Shown here piece after piece: positions 27,501 through 39,500 of a DNA stretch of 64,000 bases (its first letter is position 1; the number at the start of each line of letters is the position of its first letter). Both the position numbers and the translations under genes were made by a program. The stretch spans positions 25,414,001 to 25,478,000 of the forward strand of contig NC_071670.1 of assembly GCF_028554725.1 (NCBI RefSeq). The letters are read 5' to 3'. The notes beneath the pieces are model-generated. The model ran no database searches. It was not told where the DNA came from and was given only the letters and a program-made list of their open reading frames with translations. The DNA comes from Zeugodacus cucurbitae (lineage: Eukaryota; Arthropoda; Insecta; Diptera; Tephritidae).

Positions 27501-30500
27501 AAGTCAAGGTCAAAGACAACCATCAGCCACCAATGACCTTCAACCAGCAGAGGCACCAACTAGTAATAAAAGGAAAGCTTGCGGTTTATGTTCCTATAAA
27601 AAAGGCGCATGACAAAGTCGGTATGCGCAAAATGTAACACTGCAATTTGTGGTGAGCATAAAGTTCATTTTTGAATAAAATGCTCTTTAAAAAATTAGTT
27701 TTTATATCCTTTTCAAAATATTTATAGTGTTTTTATTAAAGTACGCCAAAGAAGAAATGGCTGTTATGTGTTTCTCTATTTTAAGTTTTTTTTTATAAAT
27801 ATGTTGTCTTCTCTGATCTTATTAAAACGAGTGCCTTAATTAAAGATGTGTTCAACAAATACAATTTGAAATAGAATATAAAATGAATGTTTTATTTTGT
27901 ACAATAGTTCCCGAAATACATATATTTGCAATTAAAATAATTAAATATTGTTTAAATGCATGAAATAAAGACACTCTAACAATGCTCGTCGAATCGACGA
28001 ATGGTTAGGGTTTATAGGGGTCTACTGAAGGTTAGCTGTCTAGGGTTAAACAATCTACCTCGCTCTTATCGTTAAATGTTTTAGATGTGTTAGAATTTAA
28101 ATTTTTCTTTTTTCTTTGCTTTATAGATAAAGGTCCAGACCCAATGCTGGCTGGCGTTACATGCTTTCGTTGACTTTGCTTACTTTGAATGCTTGTATGA
28201 CCAAATGAGCGCTTTGAACGCTTTCAAAATAATGTCACAATCACTGTTGCCACACACTTAATTTTTTGTAAATCAAAAAGTCAATCAAAACTTGGTAATA
28301 GTTTCATGTTAAATGTTATATTATTATAAACTCTTTGTAAATTTCTACATACATATATCAAATATTTTAAATATTCTACATTTTAACTATTTGTATTGGC
28401 AAACGCATATGTGATAAATATTTGCGTGTCAATGTAGCATCAAAAAAATTACTGAAATTGGTACATTACGCCCAAACTGGTATCTCTAGTTACAATATCA
28501 AATGTCAAAAGCCCCAGAAGCGTTGGCAAATAGAGCATAGATCTTTTCGTAACTTCAAGCGCTTGAAGCAAAGCTTCATTTGGTCTCTTTTCATATGCCT
28601 AGTATAGTTCTATTCAGTTTTGACAGTTCTCACAGCAAAGCAAGTAAAGCCAGCCAGCATTGGGTCTGAACCTTAAAGTGCTGAACACATAGACAACGAC
28701 AAGCGACGAGCGACATCTGTCAAATATTAAAATACCCGCGTTCTTATGGGCACAGATTTTTAGACAACAGCACGACTTCACGACAAAAGGGTTGAAGTCT
28801 TCGCTGTCGCCAAATTAAAAACGTTTCTAATTTTGCCGACGACAATGGCCGCTGTAGAGCTGCCACTAATATGTGAAATGTAAAATTATTCAAAGTTCTC
28901 ACAAGTATGTCGTTATTTTGCCAGCAGAAACGTTAAATAGCTTTGATATATCATTTATAATAACAATCGATTATTTTAAACAAATAAATCGCCAATTTTT
29001 ACATTTTTTGCACAAATAATTTCACTTTAAACTAAATATGTAAATTTTATTGAAGTGAAAGATTTTAGTACGGCAACAATGAAATTGCTGTTTGATATGT
29101 CGCTGCCGTCTTCAAAATGTTCAAGATGCTGGCTTCAAAGCGACATTTGTGATCAGCCGTCGCTACGTCGTGTCGTGTCGTCGTCTTTGTGTTCAGCACT
29201 TAACTTTTCAATTGTAGTGAAAATTTTGTTTCGATAATTTGCGATATATCGAAATTTTATTTTAAATAATATAACACTAACTTCACGCTTATTGTTCAAT
29301 GTTTTAGATGTTATATAAATAGTAGAATTTAAATTGTTGTTGTCTCCATATTTTAAATGTAAAAATGTGTGTGTATAATAGTGAAAAGTGAGAATATTGT
29401 GTTTCGATAATTTTCGATATACCGTCATTTTAATTTTAATTTTTTTTTCGCGTTTTTTGTTGGTAGTTAAAAAATAATTAAGTAATATTAAATATCGATA
29501 TGTTTTAACGATAGAACGGCTAATTAAAATAAAGCTTATTTGTTTTGGAACTTTTTGCACTAATATTATATATTTTATATTATTACATATTTTATTTCTT
29601 ATGTTTTTATACTCTCGCAATAAAGTTGCTTAAGAGAGTATTATAGTTTTGTTCACATAACGGTTGTTTGTAACACCCAAAACTAAACGAGTTAGATATA
29701 GGGTTATATATACCAAAGTGATCAGGGTGCAGAATGGAGTTCAAATCCGGATGTCTGTCTGTCCGTTCGTCCGTCTGTGCAAGCTTTAACTTGAGTAAAA
29801 ATTAAGATATCTTGATGAAACTTGGAAGACTTGTTTCTTGGCACCATAGGAAGGTTTCTTTCGAAGATGAGCAAAATCGGACCACTGCCACGCCCACAAA
29901 ATAGCGAAAACCGAAAACACATAAAGTGCCATAACTAAGCCATAAATAAAGCTATTGAAGTAAAATTTGGTACAAAGGATTGTTCTAGGAAGGGGCATAT
30001 TTGGATGTAATTTTTTTGGGAAAGTGGGCATGGCCCCGCCCCCTACTAAGTTTTTTGCACATATCTCGTAAACTACTGAAGCTATCTCGTTTTTTCCAGG
30101 CATTTTCTTATATAGTCCAAAAATGGAGGATATCGGATTATAACCAAGCCCACCTCCCATACAATGTTAATGTTGGAAATGACTAAAAATGCTTTTATTC
30201 AGTAATGGAAAACATCAGAAACCTTAAATTTCATTATAAAGAAGATGCAGAAGGGCTTCACCTAAATTGGTATACAAAATTTTAAGTGGGTGTGGCTCCG
30301 CCCACTTATAGGTCTAAAACCATATCTCCGAAACTATTCGACCAATATCAATGAATTTTGGTTTGTAATATTTTCCTTATATAGTCCAAAAATGGAGGAT
30401 ATCGGATTATAACCACGCCCACCTCCCATGCAATGTTTATGTTGAAAATTACTAAAAATGCTTTTATTCAGTAAGGGAAAACACCAGAAACCTTCAATTT

Positions 30501-33500
30501 CATTATAAAGAAGATGCAGAAGGGCTCCATCTAAATTGGTATACAAAATTTTAAGTAGGTGTGGCTTCGCCCACTTATGGGTCTAACACCATATCTCCGT
30601 AACTATTCGACCAATATCAATGAATTTTGGTTTGTAATATTTTCCTTACACCCCAATGATATGTTGTAAAAATAGGCCAAATCGGATCACAACCACGCCC
30701 ACTTCCTATATACCAGAACATTGAAGTCCATCTGAATCGTTAACTTTACAATATATTATATAATGCCTAAGACAGACATATGGTTTCTGTACTACGATGT
30801 ATACTACAATAAAAGCTCAAGAAACCATATACCAGCATAGTGACACACATGTAGTATTTTAATATGTTTACATTCATCAGCTGATACAAATAAATTCAAG
30901 CAAAATGTAATTATGAATAACAGGCAGGAAAATTGATCCTGACTTAGTTATAACTTCAAGCAATCTTAAAATATTATTGTCCAATATAATTGTTACATAC
31001 ATATTACATATTATTCACATCATTTTTTTTTCAAATTTTGTTTTTATTTTATATTTCAATAAATTTTGAATTTAATTTATTTTCTGTATGTCAAAATGTC
31101 AGAAAACATGACTGTGGGAGAAGCGCTTAAAGCTTTCGGTGTGTTCAATACAATCCATTGTAGTACATTTCACAACACCACAAAATTTCAATGGTTTCTA
31201 GAACTCTGTTGTAGTACGAAACACCATTTGCTTTCAAACAAAATTCGGAAAACCGGTGATACACATATGGTTTCTGAAGCATACTACGATAGTGAACATA
31301 TCGGAACAGAACTTTGCATAAATACAGCATTTATAGTGTGACAACCCTTTCTAAAAATCGCCGAAATCGGACCATAGGTTTTAAAGACCCCATATATCGC
31401 ACATGAAACCTCGGTGCTTCTAACCTAACAAATTACGTCCGAGGGCCGTTCTTGATATTAATTTAATAGCCGAGTCTATATTCAATGCCTCGAATTCTTC
31501 TTTTGAAAGACCCATAGAGATGGATACGGAAGATTTCGCTCCTATTGAAGAAGCTGTCTCAAATGGAACCGGTGCATCGAAGCAGCTTCTTCCACTTTTT
31601 GAAACGGGAAATCGGGATCTAGTTCTAAAGCATCTTCCATTCCTTGAGGAGGAACATTTAAATAGTTCTGAAAAGGCGCGCTAAGAGGTCAGGTCTGACA
31701 GCAAGCACAGATAGAAAGTAGTAATTGAGGGAAGAGAATAGAATTTTACAAGTAAAATTAGATGAAAAAGAACAGGAGAATAGAAGTTTAAAGGCTCAGT
31801 TGGTCCAAATGGCCACTGAATTAGAAAGATGTAGGGAAATAACAAGAAATAGTTCATTTAGGGAACAGTCAGACCCTCCTGAGTTAGTTTGTAGCAATGT
31901 TCCTCCTCAGTTAGGAGCTTGTATTAGGAGTATTTTTTATACTCTCGCAACAAAGTTGCTAAGAGTGTATTATAGTTTTGTTCACATAACGGTTGCTTGT
32001 AACACCCAAAACTTAACGAGTTAGATATAGGGTTATATCAGGGCGACGAGTCGAGTCAAAATTCCATTCATCATTCAATTCGGTAGCCATGCCCCCTAAG
32101 ACCCGGAGAGGTGCGCGAGCTATTTTAGCCGACAATTTATACTGCACCCCCCAGATGACAAGGCTAAAAGACGTGTCACCAGACGGCTGCGCAAAATCCG
32201 AAACAACGGCGCGCCACTTGTTTTCACCAGTGGGGAGGTTCAGGAGGTCATCAGGAAGATCAAGTTCTCTAAGGCCATCGGTCCTGACGGAATCAATTCT
32301 TTATTTTTGAAACACCTGGGTTCAACGGGAGTAGAATATCTCACCAAGATACTTAATTTGTCGCTAACCATTCTTAAAATACCCGATATGTGTAAAATCG
32401 GAGTAGTGGTTCCACTACTGAAACCTGGGAAACCCGCCAACCAAGGGGAGTCCTATCGCCCGATAACTCTCCTTTCTCCAGTAGTGAAGGCACTTGAGGC
32501 CTTGCTGCTCCCGACACTCACGTATCATCTGAACCTAGCGGAACATCAACATGGTTGACACTATGCGTCATAAATGGCGAGATAGTTCATGGTCTTAATC
32601 AAAAACTACCCTGTAAGAGAACCGTCCTAGTGGCGTTGGAGCTTTTGACACGGTCAACTTCACAACGCTACTAGCAGACATCAAGCAAACAAAACTATCT
32701 CCAGGACTGAAGAGATGGATTATGAACTACCTGAGCGGTCGGCAATCATCTGTATTATTTCGAGGTAAAACATCGAAACTCAGGAAAATTAAACAAGGGG
32801 TGGGGAAACTTTAGTATAGTATCCCCCGATTTCAGGGTTATAATAGGTATGGTTGGAAAGAGGACGATCTCCAGATTACGAATATATATAATAGTTGCAG
32901 GAGACTTATAGTTTTCAAGATATTCGCATTTAAAATTGAAAATTTCATAAATTTTATGTGGCGATATTTCGATTAGTAGTTAACTTTTAATTTATATAAT
33001 GCGCTTATTATACACTAACACTTCACTAAATTGTTTCCACATACTTATTTTATATCAATTGGTTTAATATTTGCTTTAAATAAGCATTTTAATTTTTGCA
33101 CAATTTTGACTATACGCACAATAACCAGGTTGACAGATATCAAGTTAACGGGGGATACTATACTAAAGCCGACCACAAGGGATTTCACAGGACAGTGTCC
33201 TCTCCCCGCTACTGTTTAATTTCTATATCTCTAAACTCCTTCAACCACCAGAGGGAATTTCAGTTACCTCCTATGCAGATGATTGTACGATAATAACGTC
33301 GGGCACTGGCATCGGACATGACGTCATAGAGGGTATAACTCTCTATTTAACACTTAATTTTCTTTAATGGGTAATTTAAATGTTTTTTAAACAAAGTAAG
33401 ATTTCATTTAAAGAATCGAAGTGTATTCAACAAAGTGAACTAAGTTTTTGACTTACCCGTTTTTGTCGCATCTTTTTTCTTTCTCTCGCTAGTGCTGTTG

Positions 33501-36500
33501 TTGAGCATCTGCAATTCTAGCGGTATCTGTGCTATAACGCCACTTTACAGTTGTTTACAAAGAACTTTTTCTTTTATTGTTAATTTCTCGTTGTGACTAT
33601 TTCTTATTGTTAACTTGTGCTACATTCATACAGTTTTGCATACATAAAAAGTAATAGTTTTCACAATGCCCCCTGGGGCCAACAATCTGGGTGATAATAG
33701 GTTTGCCCTATTATCCACAGCCCAGAAGACTAAAAGAAAAAAGCCTGAACAAACAACGTTGGACCAATTTCCGGAACTCCCGATAACAAAGAAGGATGAC
33801 CCCAAATACCTCGTCATTAAGTCGCGGGATGCCAGTAAACCTATTACATCCATCTCCTGCTTTGCGATTTATAAAGGTATTCAATCTATCAGTAAAGATA
33901 TTAACAACATTTCGTCACTTCGCGATGGCAGCCTACTCCTCCTTGTAAAAAATCAAAAAATTGCTGATAAATTCCTTTCCACTACGAATCTACCCGGTGC
34001 AGGCGCTGTTGAAGTCGCTCTTCACAGCACCCTTAACTCAGTCAAGGGCACAATTTATGCCCCCTTTATTTGCCAACTTAGCGACGATGAAATAATCGAA
34101 GGTCTCAAGGAACAAGGTGTCTCTGCAGTCCATAAGTTTAACAAATTGGTTAAAGGCGTTCGCGTACCTACTGGTGCCGTATTATTAACATTCAATAAAT
34201 ATACACTTCCTTACAGAATTGATGTAGCCTGGAGAACCCTAGATGTCCGTCCGTACTACCCTAATCCTATGCGCTGCAAAACTTGTCAGCTATTAGGACA
34301 CACCGCTAAACACTGCCAAAAAACTCCTTCCTGTGTCATTTGCAACCTTCCTCCTAACCACCCTTCACCTTCTGATTGCACCAGAGTTTACTGCGCGAAC
34401 TGCGCCGGGGAACACCCCTCGTCCTCTAATGCTTGCCCTAAATTTATTCAATCGAAAGAAATATTAAAGATTAAAACTATACACAAATGCACCATGCGGG
34501 ACGCCATTTCTATGTATAAAAATCAACTTCCTTCCACCCCATCCCCCTTCTCCTTTGCCAACGTGGCAAAAATCCAAACCAATACCGATATAAATACAAA
34601 CTCAAAAAATCCTAATAACAAAGATAATACTTCAATATCAAAAAATTCTAACCTTAATAATAACGCAACAACAACAAAAGCTAACAACGTATCATCCTCC
34701 ACCATCAATCCATTGCATCACATAGAACTTCCAGAAACTCTAAAGAACTCCCCTCTTCAATACCCCTCTCCCTTGAATTCTTCCCCCTCCCCATCTTTCT
34801 CTCCACTTTCTCACATCCCATCGCCCGCCTCACACACCTTATCTCCCCTGGCATCTTTTGCCATCTCTCCTCTTGCTCATAACACCAATCCAACTTCCTC
34901 CTCCCTTTCATCTCCTTCACATTCGTTGATGGAACAATAAATCCCCTTACCTCACATTATTATTTTTTTATCCATGTTATCCATCCTTCAGTGGAATATC
35001 AACGGATACTTAAATAACTACATCGAACTCGAACTTTTAATTAAAATATTCAACCCCTCAGCAATTTTATTAAATGAAACTCATCTTGCCAACAATATTG
35101 TAGCTCATACCCCCAAGGCATATATAGGTTATTTTTATAACCTCCCCAACAATACCACCAGCAAACAGGGAATAGCCATTCTTATCAACAGAAAAGTACC
35201 ACATAACACCCTCCCCCCTACTCTTTCAAACATCTCCTCCCTCTCCATAGAAATTCTTTCTCCTAACAAACTCATCATTATTTGTGCCTATTCCCCTCCT
35301 AATGAATCATTCACTTTAAGTGATATCTTTCATCTCGTCCCGTCTTGTACTACCCCTTTCTTACTGGCCGGTGATTTTAACGCTTGGAACCTCCTTTGGG
35401 GGTCTCCCTCAGCTAATCCCAAAGGTCGAATTATTGAAGATTTTATACTTGGTTCTAACTGCATTGTTCTTAATGACGGTTCCCCCACCCACTTTTCCAC
35501 TCACTCTTCCTTTACACATATTGACCTATCGCTTTGTTCCTCATCCCTACTCACTAAAACCGAATGGCTCCGGATTGATGACCTACATGGTAGCGATCAC
35601 TTCCCCATTCTTTCTAAAATTTCCTCTCCCCATCATGCATCCCGGTTTAAAACTAGAGTACACTTTAAAACAGACTTGGCTGATTGGGATAAGTTTGAAC
35701 ATTTCTGCGAATCTCTTTCCTGTCTTTTCCCCATTTCGTCCAATGTCCATCAGGAGTCCTCACGTATTCAAAAAATTATCCGTTCTGCAGCCAATTATTC
35801 CATACCTCAGTCCTCCTCTAAATCACTCAAACCTGCACCTCGTTGGTGGAATAGTGAACTTTGTGCGTTGAGACAACAAAAACAATTTGCTTGGCACCAA
35901 TTTAAGCGCACTCGCTCAAATGCTAACTTGATGCAATACAAAAAATCTAATGCGATTTTTCGTCGTAAGGCGAAAGCTGCTAAAGTACTCTGTTTTCAAA
36001 AGTTCACTAGCGAAATCAATTCCTCTTCTAACCAAAAAAAGATCTGGGCTGACATAAGGAGACTGTCTGGTTTAACCTCCTTTTCTCCGATTTCTCTCCT
36101 CACTTCTCCTCGTGGCAACCTACTATATCCGCAAGATATAGCCTTAGAATTTGCGCTTCACTTTTCCAACGTTTCCTCGGATTCCAGTTTTTCTCCTGAA
36201 TTTTCCTCCAGCAAACTGTCCATTCTCTCCTCCCTTTACCTTCCTCCCTCGAACTTGTCTTCTTCAGCTAGGTTTTTAGATTCTGATATATCCATTTTTG
36301 AACTCCTCTCTGCACTCACTGTAGTTAAAGGCAAAACCCCAGGGATTGATAAAATATCCTACCCTATTATTAAACACCTCCCTCCCTTCCTGCTATCCCG
36401 TCTAATTAATCTTTATAATAACATCCTTCGGACAGGCAAATATCCTCTTCTTTGGAAAACCAGCGCTGTCATTCCCATTTTAAAACCTGGTAAGCCCCCC

Positions 36501-39500
36501 TGCGAAGTCAATAGTTATCGGCCTATATCCCTCCTACCTTGCTTAGGTAAACTTATGGAGAAAATCATTGCTATCAGGCTATCCTGGTATGCTCAATCTA
36601 ACAATCTTATAAGCTTTTGATCGTATTGGTATACACGTGGTATTAAGGCAGCTCAGAAAATGGAAAGTCGGCTCACATATATATAACTTTGTTAAATCTT
36701 TTCTCACTAAACGTAAAATTAGTGTACTTGTTTCTAATGTCCGATCCTCTATACTTCCTCTTGATAATGGAACACCCCAAGGTTCCCCCCTTTCAGTCAT
36801 TCTTTTTATTATCGCATTTGATGAAATCGGTACAGTTTTATCTGACTTCCCTAATATCAGTCACCAAATCTATGCTGATGATTTAATATTATTTTCTAAT
36901 GCCTCCGATTTGTCCGTTGTTACGTCTTCCTTTTCTAGAATCTTAACCCTCTTAATCCACTGGTCTGGTTCTTCGGGCACGTCAATTTCTTCCTCTAAAT
37001 CTAAGTTATTACATATTTGCAAGAAACGTCATTGTAATACACCCACACTTACCGTTAATAATATAAATTTAATCTGTACACATAGTTTTAAGTTCCTAGG
37101 CTTAATATTAGACTCTAAGTATTCATTTAAGCAACATTGTCAATATGTAAGAAAAAGACTATTTGTTAACTTAAACATAATCAAGTATCTTTCATGTAAG
37201 CGCTCACTCATTGGCCCGGCTCTACTGGTAAAGGTCACCAAAGCTCTCATCTTATCAATTATTAATTACGGCTTAGAAATATATGGACACCATTCAAAAA
37301 ATCATATTAAGCTGCTTGCCGCCCCGTATCATTCTGCTGCCCGTCGTTCAATTCGTGCGTTTCCAACATCTCCGATAAAAAACATATTGCCTGAATCTGG
37401 ACTTCCTTTTTTAAAAGACATTATTGAAGACAGCTTATATAAACTCTATCCTAAGCTCATAATCAATCCCAGTTTTATTCTGAAAAAGGATTTCCACTCA
37501 GCTCTGACACGTATACGATCGCCAAAGATTCAATCATCGTTATACAAATGCGCCATGTTTGTTAAAGAAAATGAGTTACCGCATAAAATAGCTTTACCCT
37601 GGAATATCAAACACCCCCCGTGGCGTGTGAATGAAGCCTCATTTGTTTCCGATTTAGTTCAACTACGAAAGAACAATACTTCTAGCAATGTTTATATAGC
37701 CCACTTCCTGAAAGTAACAGCTCCTCTCAAATCAGCTGGTTGGAAACTCCTATTCACAGACGGATCAAAAGGAACTCACACCTCCTTCGCTGCAGTTAGT
37801 GAAGATGATAACCCTATTTCGTATGGCCTGCTATTTTCCTTCTGTTCAATACTCAAAGCTAAACAAAGGAAAATATATTATATGTACTGACAGTTTATCC
37901 TGCTTTCAAGCTTTAAAAAACAGCAATAACTCTAATTACATCATTTGCGCCATCAGAGACATTTTGATATTGCTCCCACATAAGCTCAGAATTATGTGGG
38001 TTCCCAGCCACTCGGGAATAATTGGAAACATGCTTGCGGACTCAATTGCCAAGGAAATGTGTCACTCTCCCACTATAACCTCACCACTTTTCGTTAAGGG
38101 CGACATCTACCGGCTCATCGCTCAACTGAGAAGTACCAATTTAGCTGCTGATTGGGTAATTTACAATCACCATTACTCAAGAATTAACCCAAATCGCACG
38201 AAACCTAACTTTCCGACCTCTCTGGCAGTCAATCTCATCACTCCGTACATCAGACTCCGCATTGGGCACACTATCATTACCAATGCACACCTTCTGGATG
38301 GCAGTCGCATCAGCCAATGTCCCTTTTGTGAGTCAACGGTTAGTGTGCTACACCTTCTGGTTTTTTGTCCCGCTCTGGACAGCCTCAGACTTATAAACTT
38401 TAACAACGATGATCCTATTCAGCTTTTAATGAACCCTACTATTAGCAACATATCTAAAATTTACAATTATCTGAAGGATACAGATCTCCTTCGATGTATT
38501 TAAACTAGTTTCTATTTTTCCCACCAGTCAGCCGAAAGCCTATGATGCTAGCGCTGCGTACTTTAGTTTATTTAATAATTTGTTTATTATGTAAGCTTTA
38601 ATAAAAAAAAAAAAAAAAAACCGTCTTTTTTATCTTGAACAATATAATATATATTGATAAAATTGTTTGCAATTTGTCAGTTGAAGCACAAAACATTAGC
38701 AAATTGCATGAGTTTTTTTGCATAAGCAGAAAGTATTCGGCATTTCCTTTTATTAATTTAAAAATATATGAAATGTCATATACTTAGTTCACTTTGTTGA
38801 ATACACTTTGGAAAGAATGTAGTGAAGTGTGAGTGTATTATAAGTGCAAAATATAAATTAAAAATTCTAAATATATAGAGAAAATACGTGTTAAAATGTA
38901 CCAAATTTTTATAAATACCATAAGCATAAATACCAAGTTAAATATAACCTATATATATTCTTAATCTGGAGGGTCTCCTCTATCCGACCATGCCCACTTT
39001 TTCCCCGAAATCGTGGGATGCTATACTAAAGTTTTCCCTATTTTGTTGCTAAAAAAACCTCAAATTTAAAAAAATAAGAAAATAGCGGTTTTAACGTTAT
39101 TGTACGACAACACTTTTTTCTCTGAATTAATAAATGTAAATGTTTTTTGTTTACATGCATATGTACATTTAAATCTGGAGTGAGAAGAGAACCTCTGGTT
39201 GGTACGGATAATTATTTTATTTCTTTTCACAGTCCTAAATACTTCTACATTTCTCATTAATAATAAAATTACCCAAAATATTTGCAAATATCGCACTATC
39301 CTATTATAAATAATTATAATAATTAACCAGAGGGTGTGGCAAATAATATTTATTGCATATATTTTCTATACTTAAATATGTACATATAATGTGTAACAGT
39401 TAAATTAAATACAAATAAAGCAAACAATTAAAATACGAGTTGTTCCATTCTATAGGAAAAATCTTTTGTTCGATTGAACGTAAGTAGTAATGGTGTTTAA

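Larger units (their letters stand above)
26726..28045 (+). mobile_element. piggyBac deletion derivative, TTAA duplication
   Basis: It is flanked by TTAA at 26722-26725 and 28046-28049. The ends are CCCTAGACAGCTAACCTTC and, reversed, CCCTAGACAGCTAACCTTC. A subterminal inner repeat, ATGCTCGTCG-TCGACGAATGGTTAGGG, occurs at 26902 and 27983. A 5' intron (GTAAGTACG at about 26869 to TTTTTACAG near 26964) precedes the ATG. The catalytic core is missing. The element split an older repeat: flanks 26690-26720 plus 28050-28110 together match 29225-29335. Confidence 0.88.
33471..38622 (+). mobile_element. I-clade non-LTR retrotransposon, near full length
   Basis: ORF1 (33666-34940) with three CCHC knuckles, ORF2 with endonuclease, RT and RNase H, and a terminal AATAAA plus A18 tract at 38599-38622. 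An RNase H domain downstream of RT in a LINE with CCHC ORF1 is characteristic of the I clade. GC is clearly higher and codon use more regular than in the surroundings, indicating recent arrival. The 5' end is estimated near 33471; no exact target duplication was found. Confidence 0.8.

Noticed and set aside
35320..35871. 183-codon frame inside the I-clade LINE
   Set aside because: Overlaps the endonuclease frame, which has clear motifs; this one is hydrophobic nonsense from Leu/Pro-rich out-of-frame reading.
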